64,000 nucleotides of DNA, taken from the IMG/VR virus record IMGVR_UViG_3300044957_001482, positions 1-64,000 of that record. One strand, 5' to 3'. This stretch comes from a virus. This document shows positions 40,801 through 47,453 of the stretch, one piece after another. How positions within the stretch are numbered: position 1 is the first letter of the stretch; every line of letters begins with the position of its first letter. The notes under the pieces are model-generated. The model was not told the origin of the DNA. It ran no database searches and saw only the letters and a program-made list of their open reading frames with translations. The position numbers were made by a program, and so were the translations under genes.

Positions 40801-41308
40801 CCAGGTCCGAATATCCTTTGTACAGTCTATCGGACTGCTCGTTGGCTGCTTTCATCAGATCCGTAAAGCCCTGGGCAGCCAAGGCCGCGCCGGCAACGCC
40901 CGCGGTCATGGCCACTGCTCCGACATTGACCTTGGCCACATTGATTCCCAATGCACTCAACACTCCGCCCAGAGGTTTCAAAGCACGTCCCAGGGGAATC
41001 AACAGTCCTAGCACTGTGATCATACCAATGATACCGGTTGCGGCTTGATCTATGGAGTCATTGAATGCAGCAGCGCCCTTGGCACCGTTATTCATGGCCG
41101 TGGCCGCGGTGAGCACTGACCCTGCGAGATCCAACAGTGCATTCACGGCTTTTGCACCGGCTATTTCCAGCTGCTTGGATGTCTGTGTGCTGCCCACACT
41201 GAGAGCGCGTGCAGTCTGATCGGTCACATAGCCCAGTGTGCGCAGTTCTTCATTGATCTGTGCCAGCAGTCTTGCACTTTCTTCCAGCTCTTGATTTGGA
41301 TCGGCCAT
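37829..41308 (-). CDS. Tape-measure-like tail protein with M15-type peptidase domain
   Basis: The 1159-residue protein has a helical N-terminus, a hydrophobic region at about 60-150 (IIGMITVLGLLIPLGRALKP), long coiled-coil stretches to 650, then a peptidase-like domain at 730-830 with AHNKGAALDFVL (His, Asp) and GGHFHVEIP (HxH near residue 823), as in M15-type peptidoglycan peptidases. AKGGVTDGIAIAGEAGPEAV follows, a classic tape-measure motif. It probably sets tail length and helps breach the cell wall during DNA entry. Residues 911-996 hold three 25-residue repeats (ISRYSRSLDDYVAANAFGF). An Ala/Pro linker is at about 670-690. A TATAAATA box precedes it. Confidence 0.8.
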   Translation of the reverse strand: MADPNQELEESARLLAQINEELRTLGYVTDQTARALSVGSTQTSKQLEIAGAKAVNALLDLAGSVLTAATAMNNGAKGAAAFNDSIDQAATGIIGMITVLGLLIPLGRALKPLGGVLSALGINVAKVNVGAVAMTAGVAGAALAAQGFTDLMKAANEQSDRLYKGYSDLAQSGAAASDGLTGVFDDAKRFGIAVSAQSSELEGLISVITRNATELTLFGGGVVTGRQQLAKMSLALAGSREYFFRLGYDMTDVAEIMANYVKQQRVAGDYTVRSAERSADDLNRLAQGARRYLEEQDALTKLTGLSRQEQEKAREQVRSQERFAAQLESLRQQGKFKEAKALEDTFLILQSLNAEAAQGFADIQTGYIQTEKAQKSLMGTNGESMRVAQQIIAGQISAAEGAQRIARAHGQTARSLGTTMGMIGTYNQVFGDLAGDLKLAGLAEKDIVEILEKIEADRKKSAEAEGQKADKMLTDQAKLRATQIRANEAVERFVSAKGLPAATAASLAFAEAVAISTKKLNEMFGVTETEPKSEQEAAARSKVDNLRKQLQDERNKSQANLLGRILGIGKTANERKLEQTLFDEEQKLRGIKQAQEMYESGLRSAVGDAQAEANTRAYGVIGKLFKKDVELSLDQKRKIEDDFRKQWQSSSQSVRVPGAGPGGYVAPADILPAPTSMFGGAAPGAAPGAAPAAAAAANKSTAAPLGPAQKQSFTVGDLQNFGLRVKRGDVQQAGAQLDRRLINLAQNIQEGVPGFGYFSGFFDHYHQKEVPGSAHNKGAALDFVLQKPPTPEQSEKIVEWLKSNGASYVRDEYTNPSRHSTGGHFHVEIPAMAKGGVTDGIAIAGEAGPEAVVPLPDGDTIPVSLSPKLEKTLHDLRSMVNSNITRRGTDDNVKVKLIRNVNDTGTISTDLAAISRYSRSLDDYVAAYAAAADRNAFGFNQQNGLISRYSRSLDDYVAANAFGFNQQNGLISRYSRSLDDYVAANAFGFNQQNGLIDPGLVVDQARLLGQYDDYTGFNQGPITTDIEALKKIAGQLGAYDSATQTITDPNTWKEIVKSGMLMNFDFAGVQAGSKMFGPDIGEILGTAIKDVIQQSNVDQSAAIQQVTQEFKSTLQQVVNSLQNKDDGTQRRILETLQMIATSQSRTADANQKMAQAAAN
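38321..38573 (-). repeat. 75-bp tandem repeats in the tape-measure-like gene
   Basis: Copies start at 38321, 38396 and 38471. The first two are identical over 75 bp; the third carries a 21-bp insertion and a few changes. Each encodes 25 residues containing RYSRSLDDYVA and NAFGFNQQNGL. A 19-nt palindrome (38295-38313) lies 7 bp from the array edge. Confidence 0.9.
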
Positions 41309-41318
41309 AAAAACATCC

Positions 41319-41326
41319 TATAAATA
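41319..41326 (+). promoter_or_regulatory. Consensus late promoter TATAAATA (plus) for gp26
   Basis: An exact TATAAATA on the plus strand lies 29 nt before ATG 41356. It faces the minus-strand box at 41340-41347. Confidence 0.75.
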
Positions 41327-41339
41327 AACTACTACTGCA

Positions 41340-41347
41340 TATTTATA
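41340..41347 (-). promoter_or_regulatory. Consensus late promoter TATAAATA (minus) for tape measure
   Basis: An exact TATAAATA on the minus strand lies 31 nt before ATG 41308. The two promoters face each other with only 13 nt between, so their 5' transcripts overlap and the two start sites nearly coincide. Confidence 0.75.
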
Positions 41348-41355
41348 GGTGCCCA

Positions 41356-42198
41356 ATGACCATGACTACCAACCCATTACAACAGTTTTTCCGGCAGCCT
41401 GCGATCTATCTACGCCTGCCCAGCGGTGGCCAATTCTGGCCACCGGGCAGTGTTGACATCCCGCAGACCGGAGAACTACCGGTGTTTCCCATGACTGCTG
41501 CCGACGAGATAACCTATCGTACGCCCGACGCACTGTTCAACGGGCAGGCTGTGGTCGACGTGGTGCAGAGCTGCATACCCGCGATCAAAAATGCCTGGGC
41601 CATACCCAGCATCGATCTCAATCCCATCCTGGTGGCCATACGCATCGCCAGCTATGGACACGAAATGGAGATTGGAACCACTTGTCCTGCCTGCAGCACC
41701 AATGCTGAATTTTCGCTGGACCTGAGATCAGTGCTGGATCAGATGCGAGCACCAGACTACACCACAGCTCTGCGCCAAGGAGACCTTGAAATCGCATTCC
41801 ACCCCATGAGCTATCAGCAGCAGAATGCCAGCAATCTCGAACAGTTTGAAAGCCAGCAGATCATGCGTTCGGTGCCCGACAGCGGACTGCCTGAGCGTGA
41901 AAAAGTGCAACAGATGTCAGAACTGATAAAGACCATAACACGTCTCACCATACGAGCACTCACTGCCAGCATTGCCAGCGTGCGCACTCCGCACGCCCTG
42001 GTCACTGATCCTGCACACATCCAGGAATGGCTGGAAAACTGCGACCGAGCACTGTTCACTGAGATACGCAATCATGCGATCAAACTGCGCACTGACACCG
42101 AACTGCGGCCCATGGATCTCACTTGTCGTGACTGCGGACATCGATACGAGCAAGGACTGACTCTGGACATGGCAAGTTTTTTCGAACTCGCCTCCTGA
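41356..42198 (+). CDS. gp26: Baseplate hub assembly protein (gp26)
   Basis: The 280-residue protein matches the T4 baseplate gp26 family: NPLQQFFRQPAIYLRLPSGG, LPVFPMTAADEITYRTPDAL, FNGQAVVDVVQSCIPAIKNA and IDLNPILVAIRIASYGHEME. Two zinc-ribbon-like CxxC pairs (CPACSTNAEF and CRDCGHRYEQG) are present. gp26 takes part in central hub assembly. Length is above T4 gp26 (208). It is first in a plus-strand operon behind TATAAATA. Confidence 0.85.
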   Translation: MTMTTNPLQQFFRQPAIYLRLPSGGQFWPPGSVDIPQTGELPVFPMTAADEITYRTPDALFNGQAVVDVVQSCIPAIKNAWAIPSIDLNPILVAIRIASYGHEMEIGTTCPACSTNAEFSLDLRSVLDQMRAPDYTTALRQGDLEIAFHPMSYQQQNASNLEQFESQQIMRSVPDSGLPEREKVQQMSELIKTITRLTIRALTASIASVRTPHALVTDPAHIQEWLENCDRALFTEIRNHAIKLRTDTELRPMDLTCRDCGHRYEQGLTLDMASFFELAS

Positions 42199-42200
42199 TC

Positions 42201-42413
42201 TTGAGCAATGACGAGATCTCTAAATATGTGGAACAACTGGATCAGGAGGCCAAAAACATACGCGCAGACAGCATGCGTCTGGCCTGGCACATGCGCGGCG
42301 GCGCTAGCTACGCACAGGTCATGATGATGAGTGCCGACGAGCGCAGGGCCATTTCTGAACTGATCAAAGAAAACATAGAAACCACGAAAAAATCTCGTTT
42401 ACCCTGGTTCTGA
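42201..42413 (+). CDS. Small conserved protein downstream of gp26
   Basis: The 70-residue protein starts at TTG 42201, 2 nt after the gp26 stop, so translation is probably coupled. Its sequence (DQEAKNIRADSMRLAWHMRG, YAQVMMMSADERRAISELIK, ETTKKSRLPWF) is of a type found just after gp26 in other environmental T4-like phages. In many tailed phages small helical proteins here act as tail assembly chaperones, and I suggest that role. Confidence 0.65.
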   Translation: MSNDEISKYVEQLDQEAKNIRADSMRLAWHMRGGASYAQVMMMSADERRAISELIKENIETTKKSRLPWF

Positions 42414-42416
42414 CCC

Positions 42417-42920
42417 GTGAACATCGACACTGTCACACAACAACTCATTCAATGGCTGGAAACATTTGTCGAAAAGCCACACCCGGCTCTGGGCGGCTGG
42501 TCGCCCTGTCCCTATGCACGGCAGGCTCGCATGACCGGTCAGATAAAAATCGTCCCGGGCACCGAGCTCGTAGACAATGCCCGTCAGGCCGCTGCACAGG
42601 GACTATGGCAGAGAGAAGTGGTGATATATTGCTATCCCACTGATCGTTGGTCTGGCCGGGAGTTTGCCGATCAGGTCAGTCAAATAAACCAATTTTTACG
42701 ACCACAGGGCATGTTTGCTCTGGATGATCACCCAGACAATGCCGAAATAGTCAATGGCATCAGTTTCAATTTTGGCGAGTGTGCGCTGATGATACTGCAA
42801 CTCACTGACAAACTTGACACAGCAGCACGCGCCTTGGCAGCCAAAGGCTACTACGATGGCTGGCCCGAAGAGTATCTAGCGCAGTTGTTTCACGGACGCA
42901 CGGATCCTAGGAAAATATAA
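42417..42920 (+). CDS. Conserved protein with WSPCPYAR motif, unknown function
   Basis: The 167-residue protein starts at GTG 42417, 3 nt after the preceding stop. It contains FVEKPHPALGGWSPCPYARQ early on, DNARQAAAQGLWQREVVIYC and GISFNFGECALMILQLT. The PCP-Y-A-R motif resembles a family of small conserved proteins often found in phages and bacteria; Cys may be functional. It lies 2 nt before the amidinotransferase gene, so it may belong functionally to that metabolic group. Confidence 0.55.
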   Translation: MNIDTVTQQLIQWLETFVEKPHPALGGWSPCPYARQARMTGQIKIVPGTELVDNARQAAAQGLWQREVVIYCYPTDRWSGREFADQVSQINQFLRPQGMFALDDHPDNAEIVNGISFNFGECALMILQLTDKLDTAARALAAKGYYDGWPEEYLAQLFHGRTDPRKI

Positions 42921-42922
42921 TC

Positions 42923-44155
42923 ATGTACAGTGTGTATCAACCATGGGATCCGTTGAAAATCTGCGTGGTAGGACGCAGCTATCCTCCCGAGTTTTACAGT
43001 TTCATCGACAACCCTCGCTTGCGAGCACTGTTTGAAAAAATCGCAATCGAAACCGAAGAGGACTACCAAAAACTCATAGTCACATTAACCAATCTAGGAG
43101 TCAGAGTCATACGCCCAAACGTTCCCAGTGTGTGTGCAGATGATTTTGTAAGCAATTATCAACGGATCCCTGGCCCAATCAGCATGGTGCCCAGAGACCA
43201 GATGATCATGGTCGGAGAGAAATTTTTCGTATTTCCATACGACAGGATTTCGGTCAAATCGTCAGGCAGAAATATCCCCCGCGGGAACTGGACCGAGGAT
43301 CTCTATCACAGGATCAAGGGGCCCGATTGGCCACAAGCATTTACACCCTATGAAAAATTACCATTGTGGATACAGGATGAATGTCATACGATTCTCAAAA
43401 TTGATGTCTGCCCTGGGGAAGATTTTGAAAATTTCGTCAAGGTTTCCAGCGGGTATCATTGGTGGTCTCCGATTACCAGTCTGGTCCAAGCAGCCGGCAA
43501 TCCTGTGATCCAAAATCAGCACCATGCCGCGCTCAATTGTATTCCTGCAAACGGCGTTACCCAGATTGGAAAAGATTTATATTTTGGAATATCAAACAAT
43601 CATGGAGAAAATACCGACATAAAAAATCTCATCGATGATTTTTTTCAGGATTATCGATGCCACTTGATAACATCCGGCGGTCATATCGATGGATGTTTCA
43701 ATCCAGTGATTCCGGGTCTAATCATAAGCACACGCGATATCTCTACCTATCAATCCACGTTTCCTGGGTGGCAAGTGGTTTTTTTACCAGGGGAAAGTTA
43801 TGGAAAATTACAGCCGTTCCTGGACCTCAAAAAAAAGAATCAAGGAAAATGGTGGATCAAGGGCAGTGAGTACGATCACGAGTTGATCGATTATGTAGAA
43901 ACCTGGCTAGGCGACTGGGTAGGATATGTCGAAGAAAGTGTGTTTGACGTCAACTGCCTGACCGTTGACACAAAAAATGTCATAGTTTCTTCTTATAACA
44001 GCTCAGTGTTTGATACGTTCGATCAGCACGGAATCACTGCACACATTTGTCCGTTGAGACACAGATATTTCTGGGACGGTGGAATACACTGCGTGACCCT
44101 GGACATAGATCGCGACGGCTATCAACAGGACTGGTTCCCAGACAGATCAAGATGA
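42923..44155 (+). CDS. Amidinotransferase-family enzyme (arginine guanidino-group transfer)
   Basis: The 410-residue protein begins with WDPLKICVVGR, typical of the amidinotransferase/arginine-deiminase-like (GME) fold. The catalytic elements are present: SGGHIDGCFNP (His254, Asp256) and WDGGIHCVTLDIDRDG (Cys390). Family members move an amidino group from arginine to an amine such as glycine or an aminocyclitol. The acceptor cannot be deduced. Its TGA overlaps the next ATG (ATGA), and that gene overlaps a third, forming a tight operon after gp26. It probably makes a guanidino metabolite or adjusts arginine metabolism during infection. Confidence 0.82.
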   Translation: MYSVYQPWDPLKICVVGRSYPPEFYSFIDNPRLRALFEKIAIETEEDYQKLIVTLTNLGVRVIRPNVPSVCADDFVSNYQRIPGPISMVPRDQMIMVGEKFFVFPYDRISVKSSGRNIPRGNWTEDLYHRIKGPDWPQAFTPYEKLPLWIQDECHTILKIDVCPGEDFENFVKVSSGYHWWSPITSLVQAAGNPVIQNQHHAALNCIPANGVTQIGKDLYFGISNNHGENTDIKNLIDDFFQDYRCHLITSGGHIDGCFNPVIPGLIISTRDISTYQSTFPGWQVVFLPGESYGKLQPFLDLKKKNQGKWWIKGSEYDHELIDYVETWLGDWVGYVEESVFDVNCLTVDTKNVIVSSYNSSVFDTFDQHGITAHICPLRHRYFWDGGIHCVTLDIDRDGYQQDWFPDRSR

Positions 44156-44595
44156 CCTACCAATTTGCTCGCATAGATCTCAACAAGACATCTTACCAGG
44201 CCACAGTGGACTGGCAATATATCACGGATCGCGATGACCCGACACTGACCAAATTAAATAATATCTACCGCACCTACTGTATCTACAAACGCTTTGCCTC
44301 GGTCATGCCCGTGTTTCCAAGTAGATACCGTGACTCCATGTCCGATGTCATTGGCTATTATGACCAGGGTGAATTGGTGGCCTGGAGCCTGATACGAAGA
44401 TTTGACTCTCACAATGCATTGTGTGATCAATTTGCCTGGACTTATCATCGACCAGGCATGAGACTGGGAATCGAAAGCATGAAGACCGAATGCGCCATCT
44501 ATCGAGCACGAGGTTTTCACTATCTCTACCTTGAGCAAGCGCATTTGTACAAGCAAGAGATCGACGGATTTGAATTACTAGGACCTATGACATAA
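44152..44595 (+). CDS. GNAT-like protein coupled to the amidinotransferase
   Basis: I start at ATG 44152, which overlaps the amidinotransferase stop. The 147-residue protein has GYYDQGELVAWSLIRRFD, QFAWTYHRPGMRLGIESMKT and YRARGFHYLYLEQAHLYKQE. The order of strand, helix and a Gly-containing turn resembles acyltransferases of the GNAT or aminoacyl-tRNA-protein transferase type. No family is certain. Its stop overlaps the next gene (TAATG). The genetic coupling suggests it acts on the amidinotransferase product. Confidence 0.55.
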   Translation: MTYQFARIDLNKTSYQATVDWQYITDRDDPTLTKLNNIYRTYCIYKRFASVMPVFPSRYRDSMSDVIGYYDQGELVAWSLIRRFDSHNALCDQFAWTYHRPGMRLGIESMKTECAIYRARGFHYLYLEQAHLYKQEIDGFELLGPMT

Positions 44596-44927
44596 TGGAT
44601 TTATACACTATCTGGGCCGACAAGGACGGCGACATTTCGGATGTAGAGTGGGTAGCAGGAATGAAGCAATTTTTTGATCATCTGGTTACCGAGGGCAAGA
44701 TGCAGGGCTACAGAATCACACGTTGCAAAATGGGATTTCGTAGCATCTCAGACATGCCCGAATGGATGATCATCATGGAATTCCGGGACATGGCACAGAT
44801 GGATCAGGCATTCCGCCGTGTGGCTCGCAAAGAAGGCGAACTGGAGGATGCTCATAGATCGTTCAATCAGTTTGTGGCAGGCAACATACAACATGCACTG
44901 TTCCGAGACTGGCCAGATGACATCTAA
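44595..44927 (+). CDS. DUF6614-like small protein, third gene of the amidinotransferase operon
   Basis: The 110-residue protein reads MDLYTIWADKDGDISDVEWV, FFDHLVTEGKMQGYRITRCK, MGFRSISDMPEWMIIMEFRD and ends HALFRDWPDDI. It looks like a small ferredoxin-like alpha-beta protein of the DUF6614 type, known from aquatic bacteria without assigned function. The ATG overlaps the upstream stop. Conservation of this gene with an amidinotransferase and an acyltransferase-like protein would point to a joint pathway. Confidence 0.6.
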   Translation: MDLYTIWADKDGDISDVEWVAGMKQFFDHLVTEGKMQGYRITRCKMGFRSISDMPEWMIIMEFRDMAQMDQAFRRVARKEGELEDAHRSFNQFVAGNIQHALFRDWPDDI

Positions 44928-45335
44928 GATGTGCTTCGCACATCTGTTCTTCGCTTGCGCTCGAACTGTTTGTCTGTACTAAGTATCATCCAGATTTAGT
45001 GGTCATACTTGCCCGTTGCCGGGCAAGTAATGGTCGCATCATCCGAGTTTACGCAGCCATTTTGCACGAGAAGATTTGTACTTGATGAACAGACAATTCT
45101 GTCGAGAACTGTCGGTCTAATACGTACAACGGAGGTGGTTGTGCTGTACCCCCTACTTCAGCCTTGACTCACAACGGAACGTGTGTGACCCTGTGCAAAC
45201 AAAGTCGACCACGCCAAGGTTGTGTCTTTTTCACAGAGCCTTGATCATTTCAGCCTTAGTTAGCTGTTGCCTTTGACACCCAAGATCCGCCGGTAAACTA
45301 ATACAAGCTCAATGGGGACCAGTCCTGTTCACTGG
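44928..45335. ncRNA. Hairpin-rich 400-bp gap, candidate structured RNA
   Basis: No convincing gene is present here. Instead at least seven local inverted repeats follow one another: 44927-44945 (AGATGTG/CACATCT, TTC loop region), 45007-45028 (ACTTGCCCG/CGGGCAAGT, 9 bp), 45093-45112 (8 bp, one mismatch), 45126-45142 (ACAAC/GTTGT), 45169-45188 (TCACA/TGTGA), 45216-45242 (AAGG/CCTT around TGTG/CACA) and 45317-45337 (GACCAGT/ACTGGTC). Strand is undecided. A short minus-strand stretch (QQLTKAEMIKAL, then stop) hints at a decayed gene. A phage non-coding RNA, a processed trailer or a degenerate gene are all possible. Confidence 0.4.
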
Positions 45336-46364
45336 TCACAGAGTCTTTGAAAGTTGCCTTACGAAAGTGTGATATGTGTTTGGTTCTAACAGTTGATGTA
45401 ATTGTTGTGTGTTGGTAAATTTTTTGAGGCCATACGATCTAAGATTGAGATTATGATGATATAGTAAATGATGTTGAATAGCTGCTTCACGCATAAGGTC
45501 GAGGTCAAATCGGTCAAGCGCAAGATTCTGTCCGTTGAGTATGGCCTGTATGATGCGGTCAAATGCCCAGACAAATCGCATACGGTCATAGTGAATCCTG
45601 GACCAAACTCGATAGAGGCTCAACCAGGACGACCATCTATCTTCGACCAACTCAACACCAACATGCTTCAAAAGATCGGGCATTGCTTGATCTAGACAGA
45701 ACCAATTTTCTGTGGCTTCTAGACCATAGTAATTACAATGATCGAATCGCTCGTCGCTGAATCCTGGCTGTGCAGGGGGCATGTTGAGAGCCAGGAATTC
45801 TCGCAGATCCCAGATTTGATCGAGTCCTTGTGATTTCCATATCGCATAATCCCGGCCAAAGAAAAATTCAATGAAATCGTGATTTTGTTGGTCCGCGGTC
45901 TGGTTGACAGCCGAAGCATCTTGCCATTTTTTTCTCAGTTTCCGAGGTTCCCATTTTGTATGGTACCGATGATACTGGCTGGACAACCGCACACGTATCA
46001 TGTAGTCGCTGTGTGTACATGCTAGATCCACGGTTTTTTGATCTAGCACAGGGTCAAATGGCCATTTATTGTCCGAGTCGATGTCAATTTGACCACGTTC
46101 AAAATTGTGAAGATACACTATCTGTGTGGTTGATTGGGACAATGGCCGTAGCGTGTCAACACACTGTTGAAGTTCGTTGAGGCTGGTAGCATGATTCACA
46201 GCAAACTGGTGAGCATTTCGCTCAGTCAATGGGTTGTCTCCGACTTCACAGGTGCTGTTGGATTTTACATGGTAGTGATGATCCTGGCCAGACAGCCTCA
46301 GGATGCTCCAGGCCAAAAAGGTGCCTCCGACTGCAGGATCTGTGATTAGAGAAATCAACGGCAT
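45336..46364 (-). CDS. Phage protein of unknown function, 342 residues
   Basis: The protein starts MPLISLITDPAVGGTFLAWS and ends FVRQLSKTL. The early GGTFLAWSILRLSGQ is reminiscent of the nucleotide-binding turn of sulfotransferase-like proteins, but the rest does not let me confirm this. It is rich in His, Trp, Asp and Gln (HDFIEFFFGRDYAIW, RFVWAFDRIIQAILNG). It overlaps the upstream endonuclease-like gene by 10 nt and is last in the minus-strand DNA-metabolism operon. Function is unknown. Confidence 0.5.
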   Translation of the reverse strand: MPLISLITDPAVGGTFLAWSILRLSGQDHHYHVKSNSTCEVGDNPLTERNAHQFAVNHATSLNELQQCVDTLRPLSQSTTQIVYLHNFERGQIDIDSDNKWPFDPVLDQKTVDLACTHSDYMIRVRLSSQYHRYHTKWEPRKLRKKWQDASAVNQTADQQNHDFIEFFFGRDYAIWKSQGLDQIWDLREFLALNMPPAQPGFSDERFDHCNYYGLEATENWFCLDQAMPDLLKHVGVELVEDRWSSWLSLYRVWSRIHYDRMRFVWAFDRIIQAILNGQNLALDRFDLDLMREAAIQHHLLYHHNLNLRSYGLKKFTNTQQLHQLLEPNTYHTFVRQLSKTL

Positions 46365-46870
46365 AAATCACGCACGGTATTGGCATTGAGTTCCCAGAAC
46401 AGCTCATGGTCCATGATGATCCACTGGCCACGAAGCCCGGCGGCATAATTGAAATGTCTGGTATAGATCAATGAAGTCTGATTGGGCTGCAACTGAACAG
46501 CCACATACGTGCCTTTGCGATTGAACTTCATAAAAATAATGTTGAAATCGCCGAGATCAGACACAGCCATGCATTGATCGATCCAGTCGTCCAAAATTTT
46601 GACCGATCCTGAAAAAAGCTGATGAAAAGGAAAGTTCTGGTAATTTTTGCATTCTGCGTTGAGCCTGGAAAACGATTCGCCGGGTATGATGTCGCCCTTG
46701 AATGTGCGTATCTGTCCTTCGTGCAACAACTGTTTGCGATGGGTGTTTTTTCCACCTATGTACGCGCCCGACCCCGGCGCTCGCATGAATCGCTCACCGT
46801 AGAGTTCGGTGAGAAAATCCGCGATGTAACGCTCAAAGGAGTTGCCTTTGGTTTTGCTGGGACTGGGCAT
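46355..46870 (-). CDS. PD-(D/E)XK nuclease, Holliday-junction-resolvase-like
   Basis: The 171-residue protein begins SKTKGNSFERYIADFLTELY and has RAPGSGAYIGGKN, FKGDIIPGE and LNAECKNY. Glu13, Asp60, Glu73 and Lys75 form the archaeal Hjc-type E...D...ExK site. Such enzymes resolve branched DNA. It lies in the same operon as gp46 and gp47, which fits recombination-dependent replication and the need to trim branches before packaging. T4's own resolvase (gp49) belongs to another family, so this may replace it. Confidence 0.75.
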   Translation of the reverse strand: MPSPSKTKGNSFERYIADFLTELYGERFMRAPGSGAYIGGKNTHRKQLLHEGQIRTFKGDIIPGESFSRLNAECKNYQNFPFHQLFSGSVKILDDWIDQCMAVSDLGDFNIIFMKFNRKGTYVAVQLQPNQTSLIYTRHFNYAAGLRGQWIIMDHELFWELNANTVRDLCR

Positions 46871-46874
46871 GGTG

Positions 46875-47453
46875 TTATTGTTTATGATCTAGATTGACCC
46901 AGGCAGTAATTTCCTCTATACAGGTGTTACTTTGCATGGCAAGACACAGCGTTATCATGTCAATGATATCAGTTAGAGAATGGCCAAGGTCTGTGGGTTC
47001 TGCGAGTGCCCGACTCGTTGGCTTCGCCAATTGATCGACATTGAGCAACGTTGTCCTGAATCTCACATGGTTTTGCTTAAAGGCTCTGCTCCATTGATGA
47101 CTGTGATATCGCAAAACTGCTTTGTTGGCAGCATAGAGATCATGGTCCAACACAGGCGGAATTTCCGAGACACTGGCCACTCCACCTATATTAATAATGT
47201 AGCCGGATTTATCACACTGCTTCCAGGTTGTAGCAAGTTGGTTGAGTAATTTGGTTTGGCAAAAATCACCGTTGATTTCGCCATATACCCCATCATATGC
47301 ATTGTTTATAAAAATATCATGGTCAAGACTTGCCTGTACTAGATCATTGATATTATTTCGTAGATCGTGCCCGGTACTGCGGCTAACACTGCTTCCCTTA
47401 AAATGTTGACAAATGGCCAGGCCCAGGCCTTGATTTCCGCCGGTTATCAACAT
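46875..47453 (-). CDS. Short-chain dehydrogenase/reductase-like protein
   Basis: The 192-residue protein starts MLITGGNQGLGLAICQHF (glycine-rich cofactor loop). It has FINNAYDG (NNA motif), IINIGGVASVSE with candidate Ser, and DLYAANKAVLRYHS (Tyr107, Lys111 as YxxxK). These are classical SDR features; the protein is shorter than typical SDRs (about 250) and lacks part of the C-terminal substrate region. The substrate is unknown. It overlaps the gp46 stop by 7 nt. An SDR between recombination genes is an accessory insertion. Confidence 0.75.
   Translation of the reverse strand: MLITGGNQGLGLAICQHFKGSSVSRSTGHDLRNNINDLVQASLDHDIFINNAYDGVYGEINGDFCQTKLLNQLATTWKQCDKSGYIINIGGVASVSEIPPVLDHDLYAANKAVLRYHSHQWSRAFKQNHVRFRTTLLNVDQLAKPTSRALAEPTDLGHSLTDIIDMITLCLAMQSNTCIEEITAWVNLDHKQ

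Noticed and set aside
44928-45335. tRNA genes in the hairpin-rich gap
   Set aside because: I found no T-arm consensus with correctly spaced acceptor and anticodon stems.
45336-46364. Assignment of the 342-residue protein as a sulfotransferase from GGTFLAWS
   Set aside because: The motif alone is too weak: it lacks the usual Ser/Lys context of the PAPS-binding loop, so I left the function open.
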